From the NCBI RefSeq assembly GCF_947331435.1, contig NZ_CAMZOF010000008.1:186001-250000 (forward strand): DNA of 64,000 nucleotides. The letters are read 5' to 3'. This document shows, one piece after another, positions 43,411-52,552 of this stretch (its first letter is position 1; every line of letters begins with the position of its first letter). The position numbers were made by a program, and so were the translations under genes. This stretch comes from Pelagibius sp. Alg239-R121 (GTDB taxonomy: Bacteria > Pseudomonadota > Alphaproteobacteria > Kiloniellales > Kiloniellaceae). The notes beneath the pieces were generated by a model, which was given only the letters and a program-made list of their open reading frames with translations, made no database searches and was not told the DNA's origin.

Positions 43411-44909
43411 TGAGCCAGACCGAAACAGATGCCAAAGCCGAAGCCCAAACAACAGAGGCTGAAGGCGAAGTCAGCCTGCTGGAGCAGGCGATTGGCGCAA
43501 CCAAGCAGACTGAACCGGAGCGCGCGACGGAGCTCCTAAAGACGCTGACCGAAGAAGCCCTCAAGGGTACGGTCAGTTACAGCAAAAACCTGACCGTCAC
43601 TTTCAATCAGGCCATTTCGGAAATCGACGCAGCAATGTCGAAGCAGTTGGCTGCGGTCATGCACAACGAGAAGTTCCAAAAACTGGAAGGCTCCTGGCGC
43701 GGACTACATCACCTGGTGATGAACTCCGAAACCAGTGCCACGCTTAAGATCCGGATGATGAACGTCTCGAAGCGTGATCTTTACAAGGATCTGAGCAAGG
43801 CCGTTGAATTCGATCAAAGCCAGACCTTTAAGAAGATCTACGAGAACGAGTTCGGTACTCCGGGTGGCGAGCCCTTTGGTGCGATGATCGGTGACTACGA
43901 GTTTACCAATCATCCCGAGGATGTTGAGCTGCTCAGCAGTATGTCGAATGTGGCGGCAGCATCCTTCGCACCGTTCATTTCGGCCGCGGGTCCAAAACTC
44001 TTCGGGTTTGATGATTACAACGAGCTTTCGAAGCCGCGTGATCTCGAAAAGATTTTCGAATCGATTGAGTATGCGAAATGGCGTTCGTTCCGTGAGAGCG
44101 AAGATTCACGTTTCGTCAGCCTCGTGATGCCACGTGTGCTGGCGCGCCTGCCTTATGGTGAAAACACCAAGCCGGTCGAGGAATTCGGCTTCGAGGAAGG
44201 CGAGATGGATGCCAGCGGTGCAGCCAAGCCGATGGGCCACGAAGAATACACCTGGATGAATGCTTCCTACGTGATGGGCACTAATCTAACCAACGCCTTT
44301 GCACAGTATGGCTGGTGTACCGCCATTCGGGGCGCGGAAGGCGGCGGCCGGGTCGATGATCTGCCTAGCCACGTCTTCATGAGTGACGATGGCGATCCCG
44401 ATCAGAAATGCCCGACGGAGATCGGCATTACCGACCGGCGTGAAGCCGAACTCAGCAAGCTTGGTTTCCTGCCGCTCTGTCACTACAAGAACACCGATTA
44501 CGCCGTGTTCTTCGGTGCTCAGACCACGCAGAAACCAAAGAAGTACGACCGGCCCGAGGCCACTGCGAACGCGGCGATTTCTGCCCGCTTGCCTTACATG
44601 ATGGCGTCTTCACGTTTTGCCCATTATCTGAAAATCATGGCGCGGGACAAGATCGGCTCCTTCATGGAAGCTTCGGATTGCGAAGACTGGCTAAACCGCT
44701 GGATCCTGAACTACGTCAACGGCAATGCCAGTTCCGGTCAGGAAATGAAAGCCAAGTATCCCTTGGCAGAAGCCAAGGTGCAGGTGAAGGAAGTTCCCGG
44801 TGCACCGGGGTCCTATAATGCCGTGGCTTGGATGCGTCCGTGGTTGCAGATGGAAGAGCTCACAACTTCCATGCGGATGGTTGCCAAAATTCCTCAAATC
44901 GGCGGCTGA
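43410..44909 (+). CDS. tssC: Type VI secretion sheath large subunit TssC
   Basis: 499 aa. [54 protein letters not shown], then [20 protein letters not shown] and the conserved [20 protein letters not shown] are VipB/TssC blocks. It pairs with TssB in the sheath. Two tssC-type genes follow each other here, as in the Agrobacterium TssC41/TssC40 pair; this one is the closer to standard TssC. Confidence 0.96.
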   Translation: MSQTETDAKAEAQTTEAEGEVSLLEQAIGATKQTEPERATELLKTLTEEALKGTVSYSKNLTVTFNQAISEIDAAMSKQLAAVMHNEKFQKLEGSWRGLHHLVMNSETSATLKIRMMNVSKRDLYKDLSKAVEFDQSQTFKKIYENEFGTPGGEPFGAMIGDYEFTNHPEDVELLSSMSNVAAASFAPFISAAGPKLFGFDDYNELSKPRDLEKIFESIEYAKWRSFRESEDSRFVSLVMPRVLARLPYGENTKPVEEFGFEEGEMDASGAAKPMGHEEYTWMNASYVMGTNLTNAFAQYGWCTAIRGAEGGGRVDDLPSHVFMSDDGDPDQKCPTEIGITDRREAELSKLGFLPLCHYKNTDYAVFFGAQTTQKPKKYDRPEATANAAISARLPYMMASSRFAHYLKIMARDKIGSFMEASDCEDWLNRWILNYVNGNASSGQEMKAKYPLAEAKVQVKEVPGAPGSYNAVAWMRPWLQMEELTTSMRMVAKIPQIGG

Positions 44910-45027
44910 TCACGCCGATTAAGGGGATGTCCGGCGCCGACGATTGCTGTTGCAGTGGCCGACCGGCTGACGAGAGTCAGCCGGTGGTCCCTCACAGATC
45001 GAAGCCAATCCGGACGGAAGTGCTGTT

Positions 45028-46569
45028 ATGACTCAAGCCGCAGTAACGCTCGCCGGTGTCTCCGCCGCACTTCGGGAGCGGCGTTCCGAGGCCGTGGGCA
45101 GTACGAGCCAGGCAACGGGTGTGCTGGGTGACGGTGACCGGCTGCAGTCCTTTCTTTCGACCTCGCATATCGTCCAGGGTCTGCGCCTGTGGTTCGGCGA
45201 CGGCAAGCTGCTCGAACCGCCGTGTGACAGAAATGCGATCCTGTCGGCACTGGACCGGGATATTGCGTACCTGGACCGATTGCTCTCTGAGCAGGTCGAC
45301 GCAATTCTTCATCATACGCGTTTTCAGAAACTGGAAGCTTCCTGGCGCGGTGTGGATTATCTGGTCGATCAATCCGATGACGAAGCGGGCGTAAAAATCA
45401 AATTGCTCGATATCTCGTGGGCTGAGGTCACGCGGGATATGGAACGTGCGATTGAGTTCGACCAGAGTCAGCTCTTTACCAAGATCTACGAGAACGAATT
45501 CGGTATGCCGGGCGGTGAACCCTATGGCGTGCTGATCGGCGATTACGAGGTCAGGCACAAGCGTGGCAAGAACCATCCGACTGACGATGTCTCGACGATG
45601 AAGTCACTTGCGCAGGTCGCTGCGGCGGCCTTTTCACCCTTGATCGTTGGTGCCGCGCCCGAGTTGCTGGGGCTGGACAGCTTCCGGGACCTGGGGATCC
45701 CACTTGATCTCAGCGCGGTTTTTAAGCAGCCGGAATATGATCGCTGGCGCTCGCTGCGGGAACTGGAGGACTCGCGTTTTATTGGCGTCACTCTTCCGCG
45801 CATCTTGATGCGCTTGCCTTATAGAGATGGGGCGGCGCCGGACTACGGCTTCCGCTATATCGAAACTGTCTCCGGCAATGACGACAGCCGTTATCTCTGG
45901 GGCAGTGCCGCTTATGCTTTCGGTGGTGTTCTGATTAGGAATTTTTTCGACAGTGGCTGGTTCGCCGATATCCGCGGCGCGGCGCGGGATGTGGTCGGGT
46001 ACGGATTAGTGCCTGGACTGACCGTGCAAAGCTTTGGGACGGATCGCAGGGGCATTGCAATCAAGTACTCCAGTGACGTTTCTATTTCTGAAATTCAGGA
46101 GATGGAACTCAGCAATCTGGGTTTCATCCCCTTGAGCAAATGCTCCAACAGTGAATTCTCAGTTTTCTACAGCAATCAGTCAGTCCAGAAGCCGCAAACC
46201 TTTGACCGGGCATCGGCCAATGTGAATGCAAGGCTTTCCGCCATGCTGCAGTACATCCTCTGTGTTTCACGTTTCAGTCATTACGTGAAGGTCATGGGGC
46301 GCGACCGGGTTGGCTCTTTTATTTCTGCCGAGGAGTGCCAGGATTTCCTTCAGCGCTGGCTCCTGAACTACTGCTCGGCCGTCGATGGGGCTTCGCCGGA
46401 ACAAAAAGCGAAGTACCCGCTCCGCGAAGGTCAAGTCGCTGTGCGCGAAACACCGGGGCGTCCGGGCGTGTATGCCTGTACGGTTCATCTGCAGCCGCAC
46501 GCACAGCTCGATCAAGTTATTTCGACGTTCAAACTCGTGACGGAACTTTCTTCCGTCGGTCCCGCTTGA
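45028..46569 (+). CDS. Second TssC-family protein (TssC40-like)
   Basis: 513 aa TssC paralogue. [40 protein letters not shown] and GEPYGVLIGDYEV repeat the TssC signatures, and the C-terminal SRFSHYVKVMGRDRVGSFIS block matches. The N-terminus (residues 1-60) differs and the middle is divergent, consistent with the TssC40 form of Agrobacterium. It may form part of the sheath or baseplate with or instead of the other TssC. The start ATG at 45028 gives MTQAAVTLAGVSAALRERRS. Confidence 0.92.
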   Translation: MTQAAVTLAGVSAALRERRSEAVGSTSQATGVLGDGDRLQSFLSTSHIVQGLRLWFGDGKLLEPPCDRNAILSALDRDIAYLDRLLSEQVDAILHHTRFQKLEASWRGVDYLVDQSDDEAGVKIKLLDISWAEVTRDMERAIEFDQSQLFTKIYENEFGMPGGEPYGVLIGDYEVRHKRGKNHPTDDVSTMKSLAQVAAAAFSPLIVGAAPELLGLDSFRDLGIPLDLSAVFKQPEYDRWRSLRELEDSRFIGVTLPRILMRLPYRDGAAPDYGFRYIETVSGNDDSRYLWGSAAYAFGGVLIRNFFDSGWFADIRGAARDVVGYGLVPGLTVQSFGTDRRGIAIKYSSDVSISEIQEMELSNLGFIPLSKCSNSEFSVFYSNQSVQKPQTFDRASANVNARLSAMLQYILCVSRFSHYVKVMGRDRVGSFISAEECQDFLQRWLLNYCSAVDGASPEQKAKYPLREGQVAVRETPGRPGVYACTVHLQPHAQLDQVISTFKLVTELSSVGPA

Positions 46570-46593
46570 AGTGATTTCTGAAAGGATCAAATT

Positions 46594-47415
46594 ATGGCCT
46601 TAAACGCAAAAGAGCTCTACCAGGCGGGTAATCTGGCCGATGCAATTTCCGCCATGAACGATGAGGTTCGCAGTAACCCAGTCGATCAGGGACGGCGCGG
46701 TTTCCTGGCCGAATTGCTCTGTTTTTCAGGCAATCTGGAGCGCGCTGACAAGCTGCTTGATGTTATTTCGACCCAGGATCCGGACGTGGCTGTCGGCGTC
46801 GCCATGATCCGGCAGTTAATCCGGGCTGATCGAGCGCGGCGCGAACTGTTTAGTGCCGGCCGGGTGCCGGAGTTCCTGGAGAAGCCGTCAGAATCTCTGA
46901 GCAAACACCTTGAAGCAGTGACGCTATTTCGCCAAGGCGATGCCGCATCGGCGGCGAAGCTGCTCGAGGAAGCGGAAGCGGCGCGTTCGAATCTCAGCGG
47001 AAGCAGCAACGACAAGCCGTTCGATGATTTCAGGGACCTGGACGATCCGACGGCTTCTTTCTTTGAAGTTTTAACCTCTACCGGCAAGTATTTCTGGGTC
47101 GAGATGTCGCGCGTCCGGGAAATGGAATTCCACGCGCCAGAACGCCCCATGGACTTGATCTGGCGCCGGGCCTCGGTCGACGTTGTTGAAGGTCCGGACG
47201 GCGACGTTTTTATACCCGCGATCTACGTTCCGCCGGCTGACGCTCTCGAGGAGGGGCAGGAGGTCGACGATCAAGCTCTTCTCGGACGAAGCTCCGACTG
47301 GATCGGTGAAGAGGGCAGTCCTGCACGGGGCGTGGGGCAACGTTGTTTTCTGGTCGGAGATGATCTTGTGCCGATCATGCAGCTTGAATCCCTTCAGTTC
47401 AACGTAGAGGCCTGA
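46594..47415 (+). CDS. tagJ: Type VI accessory protein TagJ (ImpE)
   Basis: 273 aa ImpE-family protein. KELYQAGNLADAISAMNDEV, RSNPVDQGRRGFLAELLCFS, GNLERADKLLDVISTQDP form a short TPR-like N-terminus, and the C-terminal domain contains FRDLDDPTASFFEVLTSTGK, YFWVEMSRVREMEFHAPERP and DLIWRRASVDVVEGPDGDVF. TagJ binds the TssB sheath subunit and ClpV. It sits between the second tssC and tssE, as in the Agrobacterium imp operon. Confidence 0.93.
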   Translation: MALNAKELYQAGNLADAISAMNDEVRSNPVDQGRRGFLAELLCFSGNLERADKLLDVISTQDPDVAVGVAMIRQLIRADRARRELFSAGRVPEFLEKPSESLSKHLEAVTLFRQGDAASAAKLLEEAEAARSNLSGSSNDKPFDDFRDLDDPTASFFEVLTSTGKYFWVEMSRVREMEFHAPERPMDLIWRRASVDVVEGPDGDVFIPAIYVPPADALEEGQEVDDQALLGRSSDWIGEEGSPARGVGQRCFLVGDDLVPIMQLESLQFNVEA

Positions 47416-47422
47416 GGGTCCT

Positions 47423-47917
47423 ATGGCGCGGATCGATCCCGATCAACCTATCCTGCCGTCGGTTCTCGATCGCTTGCTTGACGATCATCCGGACGAAAGC
47501 AGGGATCGGCCGAAATCGCGTGGCCAGCCTTTGCTTGAGTTGCGCAACGCCATTCGCAGGGATCTGGAAGCGCTACTCAATACGCGCCGGCGCCATCTTT
47601 CCTGGCCGTCCGGACTGAAGGAACTTGAGCATTCCTTGATCAACTTCGGTATCCCTGATGTGACACGGATTGATGTTGCGACTCAGCAGGACCGGGAAAA
47701 TTTCTGCCGCGAGCTGGAGTTGGCGATCCGTAGGCATGAACCGCGATTCCAGTCGCTGAAAGTCGTTATGCTCGACAATGCGGAGCCGCAGGACAGGACG
47801 CTGCGCTTTCGTGTGGACGCTTTGGTCTATGCCGATCCGACCCCCGAGGCGATGATCTTTGATTCCAGCCTGGACCCTGTGACCCACAATTTTTCGGTGA
47901 CCAAGCCCAATGGCTGA
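47423..47917 (+). CDS. tssE: Type VI baseplate subunit TssE
   Basis: 164 aa gp25-like protein. ILPSVLDRLLDDHPDESRDR, LLELRNAIRRDLEALLNTRR, then LEHSLINFGIPDVTR and RVDALVYADPTPEAMIFDSS are typical. It forms part of the baseplate with TssF and TssG. The 3' end overlaps the tssF start by 8 bases, which couples the two genes. Confidence 0.94.
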   Translation: MARIDPDQPILPSVLDRLLDDHPDESRDRPKSRGQPLLELRNAIRRDLEALLNTRRRHLSWPSGLKELEHSLINFGIPDVTRIDVATQQDRENFCRELELAIRRHEPRFQSLKVVMLDNAEPQDRTLRFRVDALVYADPTPEAMIFDSSLDPVTHNFSVTKPNG

Positions 47918-49736
47918 TGAACTGCTGCCATATTACAATCGTGAACTCACTTACGTTCGCAAGCTGGCGGCTGAATTCGCCGATGCGCATCCTAAAATCG
48001 CCGGTCGACTAAGATTGAGTGCGGATGCGGTGGAGGATCCGCATGTTGCAAGATTGATTGAGGGATTTGCCTATCTGACTGCGCGCATCCGGCACAAGAT
48101 CGATGACGATTTTCCGGAGCTGACCGATGCCCTGATCGGGGCACTCTATCCGCATTATCTGGCGCCGATTCCCTCAATGTCTATCGTCCAGTTTGATTGT
48201 CAGGCGGATCACACCGGGTCCTATGAGGTGCCGCGACAAACAGAGATCGAGACCGAACCTGTTGGCGGCGAAAGCTGCCGCTTTACGACCTGTTACGATA
48301 CGACGATATGGCCTATCGCCGTGGAAAATGCCAGCCTGTCGGGCCGCCCCTTGGCGGCTCCCGCCAATCCGCGCGGATCCGGTGCCGTGGCGGTCTTGCG
48401 CTTGAGCCTGAAATGCCTGACCAAGGAAATGACCTTTACTCAGCTGGGTCCGGAAACCCTGCGGTTTTTCCTTCGGGGCCAACCTCAGCAGGTGCTGCCT
48501 CTGCAGGAACTGTTGTTCAACAATGCGGTTTCAATTGCTCTGGCTGATGGGGTTTCGGACCCAAATCCCGTCATATTGGGTCCGGATGCGATCAAACAGG
48601 TTGGCTTCGAAAGAGACGAAGGTGTCCTGCCATATCCGGCGCGGTCATTTGTTGGCTATCGTCTCTTGACCGAGTATTTTGCCTTCCCCGAAAAGTTCCT
48701 GTTCTTCGATTTGAGCGGCCTTGAGAGTAAGGTTTTGCTCGATGCCGGCAATAAACTCGAAGTTTTCATTTACCTAAATCGCTCCTCGAACGATCTGGAA
48801 CGCAGCGTTACGGCTGAAACCTTTGCGCTCGGCTGTACGCCGATGGTGAATCTTTTCGAACAACGTGCGGAACCTATTGCGCTGAATCAGACGTCCCACG
48901 AACACCGCGTGGTCCCGGACGCCAGACGCGAAGGTGTCACCGAAGTTTTTTCGATCGACTCGGTCACCATGTCGTCGCCAGACGGCGATACCATGGATGT
49001 GGCGCCGTTCTATTCTCTAAAGCACAGTGGTGATCCGCGCCGCGACCATCGCTTTTGGCAGGCTGCAAGGCGTCCGGCAGGTCAGTTCGACCGTGGTACC
49101 GAAGTCTACCTGTCCATGGTGGATCTCGACTATACACCCTCTATGCCTGCAAACTGGACGGTATCTGTCGGCATCACCGGGTTGAACCGTGACCTGCCTG
49201 GAAAGCTGCCCTATGGGGGTGGCCATCCTTATCTGCAACTGGTGGAGGGAGCTTCTCCGGTCGCCAAGGTCAACTGCCTGACTGCGCCGACCGAAACGCT
49301 GCGCCCGCCGGCTGGTCCGAGGGGATATTGGCGTCTCATCTCTCATCTCAGCCTGAACCACTTATCGATCACCGATGCTGAAAGCGGCGAAGGAGCCGAT
49401 GCGTTGCGTGAAATCCTGAAGCTCTACGATTTCAGGGATTCGGCCGAGACACGCGGCGTGATCGATTCCGTCTTGTCCGTTAAGAACCGGCGGGTCGCCG
49501 CACGCGCTGCGTCGTTGGGCGTGGGTGGGGTTTGCCGTGGCATGGAAGTTGAAATCGAGTTCGACGAGAAGGGCTTTTCCGGTAGCGGCCTATTCCTTCT
49601 GGCACAGGTGCTCGAACGCTTCCTCGGCCTCTATTGTTCCATCAATTCATTCACCCGTCTGACCGCCCGTGTGAAGGGGCGTTCTGGAGTACTGCGGAAA
49701 TGGCCACCAAGAGCCGGCGACCGGACTCTTCTCTGA
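47910..49736 (+). CDS. tssF: Type VI baseplate subunit TssF
   Basis: 608 aa, the usual size. LLPYYNRELTYVRKLAAEFA, DAHPKIAGRLRLSADAVEDP, HVARLIEGFAYLTARIRHKI, DDDFPELTDALIGALYPHYL are the canonical N-terminal blocks, and the C-terminal part has GFSGSGLFLLAQVLERFLGLYCSINSF-like text. It scaffolds the baseplate around the VgrG spike. It overlaps both tssE and tssG. Confidence 0.95.
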   Translation: MADELLPYYNRELTYVRKLAAEFADAHPKIAGRLRLSADAVEDPHVARLIEGFAYLTARIRHKIDDDFPELTDALIGALYPHYLAPIPSMSIVQFDCQADHTGSYEVPRQTEIETEPVGGESCRFTTCYDTTIWPIAVENASLSGRPLAAPANPRGSGAVAVLRLSLKCLTKEMTFTQLGPETLRFFLRGQPQQVLPLQELLFNNAVSIALADGVSDPNPVILGPDAIKQVGFERDEGVLPYPARSFVGYRLLTEYFAFPEKFLFFDLSGLESKVLLDAGNKLEVFIYLNRSSNDLERSVTAETFALGCTPMVNLFEQRAEPIALNQTSHEHRVVPDARREGVTEVFSIDSVTMSSPDGDTMDVAPFYSLKHSGDPRRDHRFWQAARRPAGQFDRGTEVYLSMVDLDYTPSMPANWTVSVGITGLNRDLPGKLPYGGGHPYLQLVEGASPVAKVNCLTAPTETLRPPAGPRGYWRLISHLSLNHLSITDAESGEGADALREILKLYDFRDSAETRGVIDSVLSVKNRRVAARAASLGVGGVCRGMEVEIEFDEKGFSGSGLFLLAQVLERFLGLYCSINSFTRLTARVKGRSGVLRKWPPRAGDRTLL

Positions 49737-50857
49737 TCGACGAACTGTTTCGCGAACCTCACCGCTTCGGGTTTTACCAAGCGGCGAGACTGCTCGAATC
49801 GGCTGAGAAAGCGCGTGCGCGCCGTCGCGGACCCGAAAGCGAATCTGAAGGCGATGGCGAGCATGACAACGGCCATGATGCCCGCCGGAACAGCTATGGG
49901 GTCGTGGGTGAAGATACGCCACCCGGCCTCGAGGCCGTAAGGTTCCGCGCCTTACCTGCTTTACACTTTCCGCCCAACGAAATTAGCCGGGTTGTTCAGC
50001 CGGAAGTCGAAGGCAAGGGAGAGAAGAGCGCTCCTCCGGTGGAGATGACAGTCGGCTTCATGGGGCTCACCGGACCGAGCGGAGTTTTACCTGCTCACTA
50101 TACGGAGACCTTGATTCGCGAGACCCGTTCTAAGAACACGGCTCTACGTGACTTTTTCGACCTCTTTAATCACCGGGTCATATCACTGTTTCTTCGGGCC
50201 TGGGAAAAGTACCGGCTGCCTCAGGTCTACGAGCGCACGGGGCGGGAACGGGAAGATCCGATAACCGCGAGCCTCTTCGCGATGATCGGCTTCGGAGAGA
50301 GCAACCTCCGCAAGCGTCTGGCATTTGACGACCAATTGCTGCTGCACTACGGCGGTCATCTAAGCCATTCGCCGCCGTCCGCCGTCGCTCTGGAAGCTCT
50401 GTTGTCAGATTTTTTCGAACGCAAGGTAGAGATCGACCAGTTTCAAGGCCGTTGGCTTAGCTTGGCAGCGGACGAATGCACGTCACTGCCAGCGAACCCG
50501 GTCATGGACCCGGGTTTCTGCCAGCTGGGTGTCGACGCTGTTGTCGGATCCCGGGTCTGGGATGTGCAGAGCAGTTTCCGGATTCGGATGGGGCCGTTGA
50601 GTTACGCACAATTCTCGGCCTTTATGCCCGAAGGTGGAGAATTGCTGAAGCTCGCCCAGATGACCCGCTTGTTCGTCGGGGCGGACAAGAGCTTTGACGT
50701 ACAGCTGACCTTACGCGGGGACGAAGTCCCATTGTTGCAGCTTTCCAATGAGCAGGAGGGACCTGGGCCGCGCCTGGGATGGAACACCTGGTTCAGTCAG
50801 AGTAGTCAGCGCGGTGACGTTTCCGATGCCGTGTTCTCATTGGACAATTACGAATAA
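49700..50857 (+). CDS. tssG: Type VI baseplate subunit TssG
   Basis: About 385 aa. LIDELFREPHRFGFYQAARL, VRFRALPALHFPPNEISRVV, VGFMGLTGPSGVLPAHYTET and LRDFFDLFNHRVISLFLRAW are TssG hallmarks. I chose the ATG at 49700 inside the tssF 3' end (MATKSRRPDSSLIDELFREP), preceded by GGAGTACTGCGGAA; the frame is open to 49634 but that part is TssF sequence in another frame. It binds TssF as a 2:1 wedge. A charged, low-complexity insert (RARRRGPESESEGDGEHDN) sits near residue 40. Confidence 0.93.
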   Translation: MATKSRRPDSSLIDELFREPHRFGFYQAARLLESAEKARARRRGPESESEGDGEHDNGHDARRNSYGVVGEDTPPGLEAVRFRALPALHFPPNEISRVVQPEVEGKGEKSAPPVEMTVGFMGLTGPSGVLPAHYTETLIRETRSKNTALRDFFDLFNHRVISLFLRAWEKYRLPQVYERTGREREDPITASLFAMIGFGESNLRKRLAFDDQLLLHYGGHLSHSPPSAVALEALLSDFFERKVEIDQFQGRWLSLAADECTSLPANPVMDPGFCQLGVDAVVGSRVWDVQSSFRIRMGPLSYAQFSAFMPEGGELLKLAQMTRLFVGADKSFDVQLTLRGDEVPLLQLSNEQEGPGPRLGWNTWFSQSSQRGDVSDAVFSLDNYE

Positions 50858-50870
50858 ACGGGGAAAGTGA

Positions 50871-52421
50871 ATGAGTTCTTGGGATGCGGGGTATATCTCC
50901 GACATTGAGTATGTGCCCGGCTTTTATAAGCAGCAGGCGCCCGTTTATCTGAATTTTGCCTGCCTGTTAAACGGATACGAGCCGGTCGCGCTCGAGCGCG
51001 GTTTTACCTATTGCGAACTCGGCTGCGGGCAGGGGCTGACCGCGATCATGCTGGCGGCAGCAAATCCGCAGGGCGAGTTTCACGCCATGGATTTCAATCC
51101 CGCGCATATCGTAAGGGCGAACGATCATGTCGCCGAGACCGGACTCTCCAATATCACGTTTCATGAGCGAGGCTTCGACGACTTTGCCGAAGGGCGGGTC
51201 GAGGACTTGCCGCAGTTCGATTTCATCACGATGCACGGTGTCTACAGCTGGATCAACGATGAGAACAAGCAGGCAATCGTAAAGTTTCTCTCCCGCTATT
51301 TGAAACCGGGCGGGGTCGTCTACGTCAGTTACAACTCGATGCCCGACACGACGGCTGGTTTGCCGCTTCAAAGGATGTTTAGCGAATTTGCGCGTCTTAT
51401 GCCTGGGCGCAGTGACCTTCAGGTCGAGCGGGCCTTAAAGTTCGCCACCGAACTGCGCGACAGTGGTTCCCCTTTCTTTGCCGACAATAAACGGCTCGAC
51501 TACCTGATCAAGACCTGGGAAGGCGAAGGCGGGCACTATCTGGCCCACGAGTACCTCAATGCGCATTGGACTCCGCTCTATCACGCAGATGTTGCGAGAG
51601 ACCTGGCGCCAGCCAAGCTATCCTTTGTCGCCACCACCATTCTACTTGAGAACTTTCCCGATCTTTCCCTGAAGCCGGAACAGCGAGAGGTCCTCGACAA
51701 GATTCAGATTCCCGAAATTCGCGAGACCTTCAAAGACTATTTCATTTCGCGCACTTTACGTCAGGACGTCTTCGTCCGTGGTGCGCGCCGGATGAGCCGG
51801 AAACGTCAGGCGCAGCTCTTCACGGAACTTTCGCTCGCCAGTGTGATTCCGCGTCAGGATGCTTCGACGAAAATCTTGTCACCGCGTGGACACATCGAGG
51901 TGGCTGCGGACGTTTATAATGAAGTGTTCGATGCACTTGCCCAGTCGCCATTGTCCATGGGTGAGATTATGAAGCTTCCCTCGATCAGGAATCATCCAGA
52001 TTCAACCATGCAGGAGATCGCAGGCATCCTGATTGGCTCCAATCAGGCACAGCCAATGTGTTCTTCGGCGCGGGGTACGGAAGCGAACAGCTTGCGCGCT
52101 TTTAATCATGCTATGCTCAAGCAGTCGCGCACAGACAACAGTCAATTGTCAGGTGCCTTGGCGTCGCAACGACTCGGAAGTGCGGTTCCGGTCACCAGCC
52201 TCGAAGCTTTCACATATTGGGGATTCTGCGAAGGATTGTCAGACGACATGGACGCATTTGCGTCGGTCGTTTGGCAGACCTACGAGGATCGTGGCGAGCG
52301 CATGCTAAAGGGTGGAAAAGCGATCGAAGGCCGAGAAAACAACCTACAGCACGTATCTGAAAAACTTCAGGAAGTTCTGACTCTCAAGAAGCCGATCTGG
52401 GAGGCGTTGGGTATGCTTTGA
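50871..52421 (+). CDS. SAM methyltransferase with methyltransferase regulatory domain
   Basis: 516 aa. Class I SAM-dependent methyltransferase: motif I YCELGCGQGLTAIML (residues 45-60), acidic motif FHAMDFNPAHIV, and later FDFITMHGVYSW. It is followed by a second domain (from about residue 190) with FKDYFISRTLRQDVFVRGAR, which matches my memory of the methyltransferase regulatory domain. It starts 14 bases after tssG on the same strand and precedes clpV, so it belongs to the T6SS locus although no core T6SS role is known. Target (protein, lipid or small molecule) unknown. Confidence 0.85.
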   Translation: MSSWDAGYISDIEYVPGFYKQQAPVYLNFACLLNGYEPVALERGFTYCELGCGQGLTAIMLAAANPQGEFHAMDFNPAHIVRANDHVAETGLSNITFHERGFDDFAEGRVEDLPQFDFITMHGVYSWINDENKQAIVKFLSRYLKPGGVVYVSYNSMPDTTAGLPLQRMFSEFARLMPGRSDLQVERALKFATELRDSGSPFFADNKRLDYLIKTWEGEGGHYLAHEYLNAHWTPLYHADVARDLAPAKLSFVATTILLENFPDLSLKPEQREVLDKIQIPEIRETFKDYFISRTLRQDVFVRGARRMSRKRQAQLFTELSLASVIPRQDASTKILSPRGHIEVAADVYNEVFDALAQSPLSMGEIMKLPSIRNHPDSTMQEIAGILIGSNQAQPMCSSARGTEANSLRAFNHAMLKQSRTDNSQLSGALASQRLGSAVPVTSLEAFTYWGFCEGLSDDMDAFASVVWQTYEDRGERMLKGGKAIEGRENNLQHVSEKLQEVLTLKKPIWEALGML

Positions 52422-52481
52422 GCAAAAACAAAGTGCTGTCGCAAAAGGCTCATTTTGGTACTGTAAGAATAGGGCTTACGG

Positions 52482-52493
52482 TTTTCGCGAAAA
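52482..52493. promoter_or_regulatory. Palindrome upstream of clpV
   Basis: TTTTCGCGAAAA is a perfect 12-bp palindrome 60 bp before the clpV ATG, inside the 131-bp gap after the methyltransferase gene. TTACG and CGTAA flank it imperfectly. It is a candidate operator for a second transcription unit, clpV-hcp-vgrG. Confidence 0.4.
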
Positions 52494-52552
52494 TAGCGTA
52501 AAACTACAAATCGGATGCATACATATGAATTGCATCACGAGAAGGGGGACAG

